Below are positions 1 through 12,249 of a stretch of 64,000 nt of DNA, piece after piece. The stretch comes from Siphonodentalium dalli (taxonomy: Eukaryota > Mollusca > Scaphopoda > Gadilida > Siphonodentaliidae), in contig CP136062.1 of the NCBI GenBank assembly GCA_032622095.1, positions 200,423,828-200,487,827 on the forward strand. Reading direction: 5' to 3'. Made by a program: the position numbers and the translations under genes. How positions within the stretch are numbered: the first letter of the stretch is position 1; each line of letters opens with the position of its first letter. Under the pieces are notes generated by a model. That model was given only the letters and a program-made list of their open reading frames with translations. It was not told where the DNA came from and did no database searches.

Positions 1-114
1 TCCGGACAACAGGTTAACGGACGGACGCCCGCCCGCCCGCCCGCCCGCCCTGACGCCCGGACGGACAGACCAATACTATAATACGGCCTTTTTTTCAAAA
101 GGGCGTATAAAAAT
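1..114 (-). mobile_element. Helitron/HINE-like 5' end with GC-rich microsatellite, truncated by the window edge
   Basis: A tetranucleotide run based on CGCC and CGGA (about 24-66) is followed by a short stem-forming block with a GGCC/GGGCG pairing (about 84-106). Read on the minus strand, this is a short structured end, then a CTGTCCGTCCG-type microsatellite. The same architecture recurs at 61049-61680. The body would lie before position 1. Assignment to Helitron-like elements is by architecture only. Confidence 0.35.
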
Positions 115-249
115 AATACCTACAGTTTTTGTTTGAATACATGAAACATCTCATGAGTGTCTGGGAAGAAATAACGAAAGTGAAAATACGATATTTCTTT
201 CCAGAGACTCATGAGATATTTCGGTATTCAAACAAAAACTGTAGGTATT
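115..249. repeat. Short foldback (inverted repeat) element
   Basis: Two arms of about 50 bp, 115-164 and 201-249, are reverse complements with only a few mismatches. They are separated by a 36-bp AT-rich spacer. The outer end is AATACCTACAGTTTTTG. No target duplication is clear. This fits a palindromic MITE. The following stretch to about 447 shows nothing recognisable. Confidence 0.7.
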
Positions 250-447
250 CTATATTAATATACTGACGTTATATCAACATCCAATCGAATCTCGAATATT
301 CGCAGGGTCCGTGAAACAAACGCTATTTACTGTACCATTCCAGGAATACACGAACACATTTGTTGTTCATTATCGTCCCACGCCTACGAAAAATCTGAAC
401 GCAACTTTTCTACGTAGTATGGCTTGAATAATAACAAGTAGTTTCTG

Positions 448-1895
448 ATGCATGTAGATGGAAAAATATTTAAAGTCATTTGCAATATGTACTCGAACAT
501 TAAGTCCAAAGTTCAACTAGGAAATGAGCACTCCAATTACTTTCCATGTTTATCTGGTGTCCGACAAGGTGGAAATCTTTCACCAATACTCTTTGCACTG
601 TAAGTAAAAGACTTGGAATCTTATCTGACAAATACAGGAGTTATTGGTCTGCCAAAATTGTCGAATGATATTGAAAACAATTTGAACATCTATATGAAAC
701 TTTTTGTAATTTTGTATGCCGATGATACAGTACTAATGGCAGAAACACCTGCAAAATTACAAACTGCTTTGGATTCATTCTATAAGTACTGTGAAATGTG
801 GAAATTAACAGTTAATGTCGATAAAACTAAAATAATGTTGATATCAAAGCGTAGCCTTCCAAAAATGGGGAAAAAAATTCTATAATGGGAGGGAAATTGA
901 AGTTGTTAAAAATTTTAATTACCTGGGAATAATACATACTAAATCTGGTTCATATACGGAGGCAAAGAAGGTGCTTGTAGATAAAGCCACTAGAGCAATG
1001 TACGCTATAATCACCAAATCAAGAGCACACTGCCTTTCGGTAAAGGACCAATTTGATTTATTTGATGCACAAGTTGTACCCATACTTGCTTATGGATCTG
1101 AAATTTGGGGTACAGGAAATAATGATATAATTGAGAATATACATAGAAAATTTTGTCAGTTTATTTTACGGCTAAAACCATCCACATATGTTGTATGGAG
1201 AGAGCGGCCGTATGCCAATTGATATATTAATAAACATGCGCGTGGTGAAGTATTGGTTGAAAGTAGTAAATATAAATTGTAATAGATATTGTAAAATATT
1301 ATATATGTTGGCGCTAAAACTCAGTAATGTCTCATCCTCTAATTTCACGTGGATAAACAAAGTTAAGCAAACTTTAACAGAGTGTGGTCAGGTCCACTTA
1401 ATGGATATAGGTAAAATTCCCTGTACTGAGCGATTACTCTCATACATTTAGTGCAACCTTATTTGTAGATTCCGTAATAAATGGAAAAATGATATAGAAG
1501 CCTCGGGCAGTAGGGGAATTATATACAAAATTTTCAAACAAGATATCAATTTTGAAGATTACTTGAGCATTCTTGATGCCAGAAACCGGTTAACATTATG
1601 CAGATTCCGTACATGTAACCACCAGCTACCTATAGAGACGGGCCGATGGAATAATATTGATATCGCTGACAGAATATGCCCAAAGTGTCACAAATACATT
1701 GGTGATGAATTTCATTATTTATTGGAATGTGAGTTCTTTACGGATGTAAGAAAACGCTTTTTACAACCAAAATATAGTAGACGAATAAATGCTACCGCGA
1801 TAAATGAAATTCTCAATATGAAGAATCCCATATTACTACGCAGACTTTGTTCTTTCATTCGGATCATCACGAACGTATTCTCAGATCACAACTAA
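448..1895 (+). pseudogene. Non-LTR retrotransposon (LINE) ORF2 fossil: RT fingers/palm to C-terminal zinc motif
   Basis: This is the 3' part of a LINE polymerase, the enzyme that copies element RNA into the genome by target-primed reverse transcription. Visible in order are the motif SGVRQGGNLSPILFAL (about 553-600), an in-frame TAA at 601, the catalytic YADDT box (about 715-730), the thumb-like block FNYLGII (about 915-935), AQVVPILAYGSEIWG (about 1067-1111), and a C-terminal Cys/His motif CPKCHKYIGDEFHYLLEC (about 1678-1731). The pieces sit in three frames, so at least two frameshifts plus the TAA kill it. The endonuclease domain and the N-terminal RT motifs are missing, so the copy is 5' truncated. 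The C-terminal motif resembles the isolated fragment at 48.8-49.1 kb. LINE clade is not resolved. Confidence 0.85.
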
Positions 1896-2666
1896 TGCAT
1901 CGAAATCTCTCGTCTGAATCGGTCTAATTTTGATCTGCTATGATATATGTGTATATTCGAGCAGACGACACGGATTAACATTCATTCATCTATGGTGATG
2001 GTCAGATGCGGGATTTGACAGAAAGTCTCAAACTTTCTGCTGAATTTAGCTAGCTGAGCATCCACATTGATGAATGGATGTGAACCAAGAATTAAAGTAA
2101 ATACCTGTCAACAAGCGCAATGAGGATTCAAGTATATTTACATTTATATCAGTTATAATTGATTATTTAAATAGTCATACGTTATGACATTAATAATTGG
2201 CTTTTATGTAGGTATATTAGTATATATGTATGGTTCCCGGAATCAATTATACGATAGTCACTAGTGAACGATATGGCAATCATCGATGGTATAAATACTA
2301 AAATTGACGACCTACATGTAGTAGCCTATTATTTGTACCTAAATCTAAACACATGTGTGACTGTGAAGACATCAACCTTTTATGTCAGCGTTGCGATTAA
2401 ATAGTTTACTCCAACCAACAAGGTTTCACACGAGATTGCGCCGTCATTACTCTTGGCGAAAATAAGCTATAGTAGCGATGTCAGAATAAAACTCGGAATA
2501 CATTCATCGAATTTCAACATACCATCGACCCGGAACCATATGTACATATATATTGTATAATATTTCTATATATCTATTGTTTATATAATTCTATATCTCA
2601 ATATCCTTATGTTATACATGTATTAACTTGGATGAGAGAATAAAGCATTTGAGGACGGAAAAAAAA
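1896..2666 (+). other. Probable 3' UTR of the preceding LINE, ending in AATAAA plus A-run
   Basis: No coding signal follows the zinc motif. A polyadenylation hexamer AATAAA at about 2640 lies about 20 bp before an A-run at 2659-2666, which is where a retrotransposed copy would end. That the whole 770 bp belongs to the element is inference. Confidence 0.45.
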
Positions 2667-2739
2667 TAGTACATGTATATAGTCAGTATAAATGTATTTA
2701 ACGTATTTACCGACCTCTGTTGATCAAGAGCTAGCCGAA

Positions 2740-2880
2740 TTTTAGGCTTGAATTGAATTTAATTGAATGGTTATTTGCATATTTATACAATACAGTGGTA
2801 CATATTAGTATATGTGCAGGGGTGGCATATGCATGGTCAATACAGGCGTCTTCCTGTCACCCCTGCAATATAACTTTATA
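2740..2880 (-). mobile_element. LINE 3' tail with conserved stem-loop and CAATT-type terminal repeat
   Basis: On the minus strand a stem-loop closed by TGCAGGGGTG / CACCCCTGCA (2817-2866) carries GGAAGACG in its loop side. It is followed by TACCACTGT...AACCATTCAATT and a short AATTCAATT repeat. The same stem-loop layout (GGGTGA, GGAAGACG, CCATG.CAT, CGCCC) occurs at 20030-20078 in the 3' UTR of LINE A, so this is probably a severely 5'-truncated copy of a related LINE. Sequence from 2881 to about 3375 holds nothing recognisable. Confidence 0.5.
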
Positions 2881-3375
2881 TGTATGGCGTTCATATGTGA
2901 ATAATGAGTATTTACAACAAGTATGAGCGTTGACAACAATGATGAATTGCTTTGTGCCGTCGCAGGGCTTTCGGTTTTTTGCGTGTATTTCAGCGAACCC
3001 CGATTTATGTACCAACCTGGAAAAGCGACCGAATTTTAGCGATGTTTCTAAAACTAATTCCCGGTCCTGTTGTTTGTATATTCATATATATGTTCTCGTG
3101 TCAAGATGAAACTGCACACATGCAGCATGTGCATTGCAACGAGTCCCCCGCTATACAACAGTATTCGGTAGTGCATCTATTTCATTTGTTAATCGTTGTA
3201 TATCAGCATAATGCATGAACACCTCGCATATTATTATCATTCATCATATCGAATAATTGTATACAGATGCTCACTTGAAAATCAGTCGCCCAGATGCACA
3301 CGCTGTTATAGAAGGATATCGTTACGCCCTGATCTTGGTTTAATTCAAGTTGCATACATTAATCAAATATAACGT

Positions 3376-4766
3376 TAAAGGGGTACTGTACACTAAATCC
3401 TGCCTTTTATGGAACACAAAATTTGATGGTAATTGGTACTAAACATATTTTGTATCAGTTTTGGTTACTCTCCCGTCCCTATTTCGGACTCAAGATACAC
3501 ACACTAAGACTCATTAGAGATTAGAGATGCATATATATGAAATTGGTGAAAATTGGCGAGTATACAACTTCTTATATCAAATTTGAGGTCCCTATGTCTC
3601 TCACCCATAGGGCACCAATTTGGTGTATCTAAACCACACGATAAGATTCCTCGTATCACGGAGAAGAATATGTATCAATCTGGTGGAAATCGGCACTAAA
3701 CATATAGATATAATTGTGTATGTCCCTCTCATCTCTATACACCACTGACTCGAATGGCCCCACTTGTGACATCCTTAAACCACACGATTACACTCCTGAT
3801 ATCATGGAGATTATTGTTTATAAGTTTGGTGATAATCGGCGACTAAACAATTTTTTTTATCAAATTTTGTGCCAATCCCTCCCCTCTCAATCTCTCACCA
3901 AACAGCACCACTATGGCGTCTTTAAATCACGGTTAGATTCCTCGTATATCATGGATAAGAACGTGTATCAATTTGGTGGAAATTGGCGCGGAATTGGCGC
4001 TAACAAAATTGTGCATCAATTTTGGTGCCCCTGTCCCTTTCAATGCAACCCTGACTCGAATGAGGCCACATTTGACAGATAAAAGCCACACCATTAGACT
4101 CCTCATACCATGGGGAAGATTTTGTATAAGTGTAGTGGCAATCGGCAACTTATTATCAAATTTAGTGCCCACCCCTCCCAATCTCTCATCCAAAAACAAC
4201 AATTTGGCGTTGCTAAATCGCACAATTAGATTCCTTGTATCATGAAGAAGAATATATATCAATTTGGTGGAAATCGGCGCTAAAATTAGTTTTATCAATT
4301 TTGGTGCCCCTCTCACCTTCCGTTCATCCCTGCCTCAAACGACGCCACTTTTGACATATTTAAACCACACCGTTGGATTCTTCATATCATTGGGATTATT
4401 ATATGTATAAGCTTCGTGGCAATCGGCGACAGAAAAAAAATCTGCCCCCCCCCCCTTCCGGGCACCCCTGACGCGAACGACGCGACTTTTGCCATATTTA
4501 AACCACGCCATTATATTCCTCATATTATGAGGATGATTATATATAAGTTTGGTGGCAATCGGCGAATTTGTTTTTTTTTCCCTCCCCCTTTTCTGCCCCT
4601 AACAGTAACGGCGTCACTTTAGAAAATTCTAACCCCGACCATTATCTTTCTCGTAAAAAACTACTCCTAGTAGACCCCTTTGGCATCATCTAGATGGTCC
4701 CTGTGAATTTCTATAGAACACAGACAGACAGACAGACAGACATTCGCAAATATAGATATAGATGAA
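3376..4766 (-). mobile_element. Tandem-repeat element, family A (copy 1)
   Basis: At least seven diverged units of about 130-165 bp each carry GGTGGAAATCGGCG-like and CATGGAGAAGAATGTGTATCA-like blocks and a pyrimidine-rich stretch. The array ends in (CAGA)n at about 4722-4741 and CATTCGCAAATATAGATATAG (4741-4761). An inverted copy with the same terminal block and same units is at 44707-46600. Read on the minus strand the element starts TCTATATTTGCGAATG followed by (GTCT)n, like a Helitron-type 5' end. Open reading frames here (for example 3714-4082) are by-products of the repeat. Confidence 0.6.
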
Positions 4767-6279
4767 TGGATTTTAATTGAAATTAATTGAACATCCATCT
4801 CAGCATTCGAACGATTTCCAAAAGGTGAATGAATGATAACGTGATGCCTTGATCACACGCATGTGAATGCTGTCGTTCGTCTGTATGCATCTTATAGGAT
4901 ATTCGTTTAGTATTAACATACTTGGGGTTTGTATATAGACCCCACATGCAGGACGAAACGCTACGCAATATCAACGATTTGTTATAATCGTGTTATTTTT
5001 ACACGCTTTATGACTCGTTCCCACTCGAGTAGACCGTTACACGACAATGAAACCGAATCATCTTATCGAATATACAGATATCATATAGCTACAAATTATA
5101 CCATGTCCGGCTTTTTCAAGAGTCATCAAATAATATTGTGACTATTCTATTTTAACAAAAAACGTCCATACATATATGATCACAATGTATTATGTGTGGC
5201 ACACTTCTGTGCCTTCTCATCTGGATGTCGATCTTTATTGTGTCTATGTAACACATGTGGTCAGCATGTGCTTACAGAGCTCCAACACCACGTATAAGCA
5301 AAATCAGACTCAAAATTTATTCTCCAATAGCCGGACGTGTTCGGTATGACGCAGTATAAATATTAATACACAATACATACCTGTACATACATATATAATC
5401 GTGGCACATGCAAACAATATATATCAGAAATCGTGAACACGTGCACATGGGGTGGTGTGTGTTGTGGGTTGGGTTTGTTATGGTGGGGTATAGTGTGTGT
5501 GCATTTGGCTTTCCCCTCGTGTATTTCGCACCCCCCCCCCCCCACGGCTACGTGTACCTATTGGGATGGGATGGTCTTATTTAGTATTCTATGTTTTTAT
5601 TTTCATCTTGAGTTTGTATTTATCTAAGATTCATTTTCAGAAGTTAGAACTTAAATGGTTTTGTGTAGTTTATAGCTCAGGCTTTGCTGTGTTTTAGTAA
5701 TCTGGCTACTGATTCTCTTTAGTTCAATTTGATTTATTTATCAACATTTTAATTTTTATCGTCTCTGCTTTCTTATTATTTAAAGTTATAGCTAGTAATC
5801 ATATAGATATAAACATTTATCTGTCATTATTCCTAATTAAAGGAACATTTTATGTTCTCCCATTTAATGGAGAACCATGTGTAATCCATTTATGAGTGGA
5901 CTTGCAATTGAGTGAGGAGCTCACATGGAAATCCTATTTAAAGGAAGCTCGGATTTGGATATGCATGGAATACATTTTATAAAATTGCTCTAAGTCGTAC
6001 GCATCTAGGCGCTTGTAGAAATTTCGATCAGAATTATTTTTACTTTACCCCGGGAAGGAATATTTTCAGCAAGATAGTATGGTCTAAGTATCTAGTTATT
6101 TATTATCTTTACATTATGGCTTTTCCAAGGGACGTAATTTTATATAGATTTATATATTGAGGATTGACATGCACGACTCACAAAAACAAAAGTTCGATAT
6201 AGTCAACGTTGTACGTACACCAAGGGGCCCAATGGCGCCGGTGGAATTTGTTTTCCATTTGTCCTCCCTGATTAATCCC
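4767..6279. other. Non-genic stretch, low complexity
   Basis: No gene or repeat boundary recognised. It contains a G/T-rich run (about 5443-5500), a 15-base C tract (5531-5545) and AT-rich sequence. Short open frames on both strands over 5433-5697 follow base composition only. Confidence 0.4.
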
Positions 6280-7065
6280 AGCTCTCTTGACCCCTTCATG
6301 ACAGAAGTTCTCAAAGAAAAGCAAACAAAATGTTAAGCCTACCATGTCACAAATTAATAGGCGATGTCGCCACGCGGTGGAACAGTTATGATATTCTCAG
6401 TCGATATATTGAACAGCCTGTTACGCATGCTACTATCCCGTGCCTGACGTGGGGAAAGACCTGGATGAATAAGTGACCCTTGGCGACAGCGATGTTTTAA
6501 ATGCAGCCAGCAGCACGAAGAATCGCTCAAATCATTGATAGTCATCACCATGCACTCCCATGTGTGACTCGCATAACCAGACAATTTCTTATTCTTCCCT
6601 TGAGACACAAAATAGTAAAATCAATGGCCAGCAACGCAGATGATTCGTCTTTAATCAAACAGATGGAAAGGGCTGTCAAAAATTATTTGCTAACGAGATA
6701 TTGTGAGAGGTTGGTTGAATTTCTCACTGTGAATTCGGAGTTGGATCCAAGATTCAAGGCCATATCTTTGATTCAGACAGTGAGAAAGGTCAGGCTTTTT
6801 CTAAACTTACTTCCGAGGCTATTATAGGTGTGATTCAGCACAAGTAAGCAGACTCAAGATTCAAATCCCGGCGATGGTAACGACTAACCTAGAAAAAAGT
6901 TTAAAAGCGCACTCGATGATATATTCGATGATGTTTTCCAGACAGTCAGTATCAGAATCGCATATAAACAGAGCAGACACTAACGATCGAGAGGTGACTC
7001 AATGCAGAGTTTAAATGCCAATTCCTCTGACTGAATCTCCGATGACGTCCCCCCCCCCCCCCACT
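6280..7065 (+). pseudogene. hAT-superfamily transposase fossil (ZBED-like)
   Basis: Three blocks in family order identify a decayed hAT transposase, a cut-and-paste enzyme. KEKQTK then KLIGDVATRWNSYDILSRY (about 6310-6410) matches the conserved DV.TRWNS.Y.ML region. DSSLIKQMERAVKNYLLTRY then SELDPRFKAI (about 6645-6765) matches the LDPRFK block. MPIPLTESP (about 7014-7040) matches the start of the C-terminal dimerisation domain. The blocks lie in different frames with several stops (for example TGA near 6471 and TAA near 7012). The BED zinc finger and N-terminus are not seen, and after 7040 the frame runs into a C tract, so the dimerisation core is lost. It may be a transposon copy or a dead domesticated copy. 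Confidence 0.8.
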
Positions 7066-8367
7066 CCCCGCTCGCATCTGTTCCCCAACAGGTTTTCAAA
7101 GCAGACCAGCGTGTGCTACGGTACTGTGAGAGGTCCGTAAATGGATAGCAGAAACATTATCTTCTGTCCCAACATGTCGGGCCGCGTTGGTGGCATAAGG
7201 CGAAGGCATTGTGCTAAAAACATTTCGACATCAGATACGGGATGATCATAATTATTTTGCACGGTTGATATGCTCCGATTCTCCAGGGTTATATGAGAAG
7301 AGCCTATTCGGACAACTAAGAGGCTCCTTCGGCATGCAAGAAGTGGGATCATCGGGCCCTACCGATACCCTGCATTCTTGGAAACATATCACTATAGCAT
7401 GCAGTATAGAGAAGTTTGTTGAGGATTTGGGAAACGCCCCTCCGAAAAGTGGGTACGCGGTATCGCCATATATAACTTCTTTCGCGTGTTTCATGTATTG
7501 GTGAGTCTTGGCGGCCATCTTAACTGCGCCTATTTGGTTGATGGACATCATGAATTTCCAAAAAACATTACTCTGGGAAACTAATTATCAGTATGATGAG
7601 GCCCGAATTCGCACGCAATGCATTGTCGGCCGCATTCATGATTCGGACGTTTATCAAGTTGAGCGGGATATTAATATACATCTTTCTACTCCAACAGCAC
7701 CGGTTGCCACTCAAGAATCAGCACCGGTGGCCATGCCAAACCCCGCTCCCACCGCCGCCTCACGGGGTATGACACATCGTAGTGTCTGTTAGGATGGAAC
7801 GGTTCGTAGATACCAAACGATTCAGTGCGAGGAGGTCGTCCGGTTCAGCCCTCCAATGTTTTATAAACCAGTACCGCCACTGCCTGGACTGGTTAAGCCC
7901 ACTTACAAAACGATATTGACTGCAATGCATAATGTTAATGCATAACAGCCTGCTGATAAGCCACATACAAATGCTGGTGCAAAACAAATAAATGAATTTG
8001 CGGCAGAGGCCATATCATCTTCAAATATAAATACAACCGTTGTGGGAGGCGTTTAAGTCTTCTGTGACCCACAAACGTCAACGCCTTGTCGTGTGATCCG
8101 TATATAATGTAAGGTAGCTGTGGGCTTGTAAACACCTTAAAACGTTTCGGGAATTTCTGTTTCCACCCGTCAGGGATAAATTCATCACCCTTATCAACCA
8201 TACCGGCGTCGTCCCAGTCGGTGAAATCTTGGTTAATCGTCGCCAATTGCTTCATTAAGTGGGGATCATATCCTTGCTAAATCGTGTATTTATAACTACT
8301 AATCTATTGGTTACAGGTCGTTAATACTTTATAATGAATGACTTGACAGTAGATTGGAGTCATAACC
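7066..8367. other. Unassigned stretch, possibly degraded transposon sequence
   Basis: Overlapping short frames occur on both strands (7116-7800, 7760-8255) without a family motif I trust. A C tract is at 7049-7063. A minus-strand GDTAYPLFG-like string (about 7450) and a plus-strand EARIRTQCIVGRI string (about 7600) faintly resemble Harbinger transposase blocks but are on opposite strands, so no call is made. Confidence 0.3.
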
Positions 8368-8468
8368 GGTCATTGTTTTTTTTTGGCCGGCCGAGTAAAT
8401 AAACAAAGTTCGTGTGAATCGATTCACAGACTTTGTTTAATTACTCTGCCGGTCAAAATCCAATGACC
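8368..8468. repeat. Palindromic MITE (about 101 bp foldback)
   Basis: Arms GGTCATTG...AACAAAGT...GTGAATC and GATTCACAGACTTTGTTTAA...CAATGACC are reverse complements with small gaps, nearly meeting at 8420/8421. Flanking duplication is not obvious. Confidence 0.65.
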
Positions 8469-8739
8469 GCATTCGATCTTCAAGCATATCTTAATTAAAT
8501 TTCAAATGATTCGTGCATCGCCTAATATTTTTTGCTTTTAACTTACAATTCTTCGTTCCATTGTGTAGATGTTTAAAAACAATTGGCAACTTGGTGGTCC
8601 AAATGATGCTCACCTTTGTCACATCGCGATCCGGTTCCATGGACCAAAATAGTCGATAAATATATACTCTTATTCGGACTTGTTATGCCACGTAAAGAAT
8701 ATAAGTCAAGTGATCGAATTCAGAAAGTTCGGATACCGA

Positions 8740-8985
8740 CATTGAACAATAAAGGGCGTTCCTTTTTAGTCAAGTCTTCATATGGTAGAAATAAGGAGCG
8801 TCTGTCTCACTTATGTCAGAAATGTTTTAAACAGCTGGCAAATGGTTGTAACTTTGGAAAGTGTATTTTCAGAGCATACGAAGCTTGTATATCAATATTT
8901 CGTATATTTATAGCCACCAATATCATACCTCTTCCAAATTACGTAGACAAATTGCATGTGGAGGTTCGAATGAGTGATATATCTT
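8740..8985 (+). repeat. Interspersed repeat shared with 12250-12490
   Basis: The blocks AATAAAGGGCGTT, TATGGTAGAAATAAGGAGCG, CTTATGT.AGA and a final TGGAGGTTC recur in the same order on the minus strand at 12250-12490. AATAAAGAGCGTTT is also echoed at 48.28-48.35 kb. The 135-residue frame at 8616-9023 crosses this repeat and the next TIR element, so I do not call it a gene. Confidence 0.5.
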
Positions 8986-8987
8986 TA

Positions 8988-9671
8988 GTGTCGGCGCACA
9001 CGATCCCGACTGTGCCCGGTTAAATCCGGCTGTCGGATCAATCGGGTCCGATAAAATCGGGGGGGGGGGGGTCAACGCTCACGAGTCGGATTTTCACTCC
9101 GGTCATATGCATGCTATATGGTCAATGTACATAGTTTATAGCCAACTGGTGTGGTCAGCGTATCTAGCCAGTTACTATAGCTAGTCATTGTGGTTAATAT
9201 TAATATGTATTTATAAAGATTAATATTTATTAATAATAAACTAAATAAATATATTAATAATATATTGAGGTCACGAGCAATAGCCGTAAATTGGCGTAAT
9301 AGATCTTTCCACAGCTGCCGCCCTCTTGTTGCGATTATTATACAGGCAGTCATTTTCTGCCCACAGGTCTACCAGCCGTTGTTCCTCGTCGATCGATCAG
9401 AATTATTGATTTAATTTCGAATAGCGGTCGCCGCTAACTATTCCGACATTTTGAATGAGGTTTTGGTCATGTGACGGTCACGTGACAAGCAAAACACGCG
9501 CGTTGCCATCGTCACGAGCCGGATTTTCCTGATGAAATCAAACTCAGTTTGATCGGTCCGATTAAATCGGTTCGACAAAAACCGCTCCAAAGTTATGCGC
9601 ACACGTAACGATTGTCCCCGATTTATCCGGCAGCCTATATCGGGGACAATCGGGATCGTGTGCGCCGACAC
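8988..9671. mobile_element. TIR MITE with TTA target duplication (PIF/Harbinger-like)
   Basis: Inverted termini GTGTCGGCGCACACGATC... match at the first 22 bases and then imperfectly for about 10 more. The element is 684 bp and is flanked by TTA at 8985-8987 and 9672-9674. A 3-bp TTA/TAA duplication is typical of PIF/Harbinger. Inner sequence holds further pairing ATCGGG/CCCGAT blocks and a G tract (9059-9070) but no transposase, so it is non-autonomous. Open frames in both arms are palindrome by-products. Confidence 0.8.
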
Positions 9672-9674
9672 TTA

Positions 9675-10170
9675 GTGGTATACTCATTTGTGTTTTGATA
9701 AATTGCGTATACATTGTATACCAGCATGCATTCGTGTCCTAGAAGCGAAAAACAATTCGTGGCTTCATCACTTGATCGGAGGCAACCATGACTACTATTT
9801 TGAGATATATATATATCTATATATTTTACACATTTTACCCAGTACTCAATTAATATATTTCTAACTGTTCTATAGCAGTGACTTTTGAAAGGTTTTGTGT
9901 TGTAGATATCAAAATAAACGATAATTCACATTCGTGAGACTCCTCTGAGTAGGCCTACATATATCTTTGCTTCTAGAAATGTTCACAGAATCAATACATC
10001 CCTATTACATTCCATTCAACTGTTTAATTACACATATATTACACAATACAAGATAAAAGTGCAGAAAAATCAACGTTATTTTCCCGTTCCTGGACGCCCA
10101 ATTAAAAGTCCACATTTAACCGCTATATATATATGAGACCATGCTTTCGTTCGCTCTCTCGTGAGATCTA
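9675..10170. other. No feature seen
   Basis: AT-rich with a short TA microsatellite near 9805-9830. No coding or repeat structure recognised. Confidence 0.4.
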
Positions 10171-10171
10171 A

Positions 10172-11875
10172 CCTAAGATCATTTGCGATCTCAATAATGA
10201 TGAAATTTCGACCCTGGAAGTAATAGACGTTCTTATGAGTTTGAAAAATAATAAATCTCCAGGCAGTGACGGGCTGCGCAATGAACCAATGAAAACCCTG
10301 GGACCGATTATGGCACAAGGTTTAAAAAAGTTGTTTAATTTGGTTCTAAACTCTTTATAATTTTTATTATCCTACTTGTTGGAGCGAGTCCATACTGACG
10401 CCTATCTATAAAAAGGTGATCGTCATGATCCAAACAATTATAGAGCTATAGCTTTGAACAGTTTTGATAGTAAAATATTTAACAAAATAATCAATACACG
10501 AATTTCCAAGTTATTGCATGATGATATTATAAGTGATAATCAATACGGATTTAGAAAAAACGAAGCACGGTTGATAGTGCGTTCATTTTGAAATGACAAT
10601 ATTATGAAAACTCTTGAATCTATGTGTGCTTCAAGTGCTTACTCGGTACGAACTAGCCAAGATTATGGGCCTAATGTAATTTCAAATATTGGCGTTAGAC
10701 AATGATGTATTATTTCTCCCACAATTTTCAACATATTTATTGACGACATTAGCGCCGAATTTGGTGATTCGTGCAAACCGGATAAAGTTGGCGAAAACTC
10801 TCTAAGTCATATGCTATTTGCAGATGATCTGGTTATGCTATCTGAAACTGCTGAAGGCATGCAAAGATGTTCGAATAAATTGGAGAATTACAGCATAAGA
10901 AACAGAGTAGAAGTAAATCTTCAGAAAACTAATGCCTGATATTCAGGAAACGAGCAACAACAAAAATAACTGCCTTTAAAATAAGCAACACTCAGTTGGA
11001 AACAGTTAAGGATCTTGGTATTAAATTTTGTGCAAATGGAAAATTTTGCAAAGCACAGGTGGGTGTTAACAGCAAAGGGATAAAAGCAATTATAGTTTAA
11101 TGTCAACCTTGCGCAAACATGAAATTTTCTCAGTAATCATTTGGTGCAAACTATTTGACAAGCTGATCAAGCCTATCGTTCTATATGGCTGCAAAATATG
11201 GGCATCGCATATTAATACTAACAAGCTCGAATCTATTCCATGTGAAATTACATATGTTAAATTTTGTAAATCAGTGTTGGGTTTAAATAGAATGGCGTCT
11301 AATCACGCGACAAGAGCAGAATTGGGTACAGTTCCGATAGCACATGGTGCGATAATGAATGCTGTAAGATACATGCTTAAACTATCAGAAAGAAAATCGA
11401 ATATGTTACTTCAGAATTCTTCCCAAATATGCGAGGAATATATAATTCCACCGTTTTTGACAGAAGCACTTCACAGTCTTGCCCAAAATAAGTGATTTAG
11501 AGAATAACCTATCGCCGGAATATCTCAATAAAGTCCGGGAAGAATTAAAATGCATTCATATTCTAACGTTCAAAAACGAAATATTCGATGACAACAAGAA
11601 AACAGGTATGAATAAATTAAGAACTTATCGTCAAAGAACAATAGGAAATTGAACCATACTTACTCCAAATTACAAATTTTTATACGAGATCGTATTTCAG
11701 TAAGCTTAGAGTATAAGCAATCATAAGTTGCAGGTAGAGGTTGGGCGACACGCTCAGCCAAAATACCTTACGAGAAACGCATTTGTAAAAAAAATGTGAA
11801 GCAAATGAAATTGAAACGGATGAACACTTTATATAATAAGATGTGAGAAAACATAATTATTTGCGGAAAATATTT
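10172..11875 (+). pseudogene. LINE reverse transcriptase fossil (second LINE)
   Basis: A decayed non-LTR polymerase. In order: LMSLKNNKSPGSDGL (about 10232-10275), NNYRAIALNSF...KIFNKII (about 10434-10490), SDNQYGFRKN (about 10533-10560), GVRQ..IISPTIFNIFIDDI (about 10694-10750), the catalytic LFADDLVML (about 10811-10840), then after a frameshift LIKPIVLYGCKIW (about 11164-11205) and YVKFCKSVLGLNRMASN (about 11252-11300). A last block CKKCEANEIETDEHF (about 11784-11830, frameshifted) is the usual C-terminal Cys/His motif. Stops interrupt it at about 10358 and 10704 and repeatedly after 10930. The longest clean piece is 131 residues at 11100-11495. The endonuclease is absent. The sequence differs clearly from the LINE at 448-1895. 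Confidence 0.85.
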
Positions 11876-12249
11876 TTCACTGAAATAAGATTTCACCAAC
11901 CAATTTTCGTAAACTTTTTATGAAAAAGAAAAGTTCATATTCCTCATGAAGGCTGAAAACCCGAGCATTTACAATCTGATCTGTAAATGGTTCGGCAGTT
12001 TTCCGCAAATAATTGAGAATATATGGTGTTGAGTTACCAATACATGTTATATATATATATATATATTATATGAAGTTGTCTTAGCTTGTGTTTAAATTAT
12101 CTGTAGTATGACAACTGGCCTGCGTGCGTGTATTTTGTCAATTAAATGTTTATGTTTGTGGGGTTATGGATGTGGTATTCCAGATACTTTTCGACACAAA
12201 ATGAGACCAAAACCAGTTTGATAACATTTGTTCAACCCCCGCCCCACTA
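11876..12249. other. LINE 3' flank and TA microsatellite
   Basis: Possible 3' UTR of the preceding LINE. A TA microsatellite lies at about 12049-12066. Nothing else recognised. Confidence 0.35.

Noticed and set aside
3714-4622. Frames on both strands in the 3.7-4.6-kb region
   Set aside because: They follow the tandem-repeat units and recur as fragments in the inverted copy at 45 kb.
7116-7792. Possible Harbinger transposase (GDTAYPLFG on minus, EARIRTQCIVGRI on plus)
   Set aside because: The two faint matches lie on opposite strands and no other family block is present.
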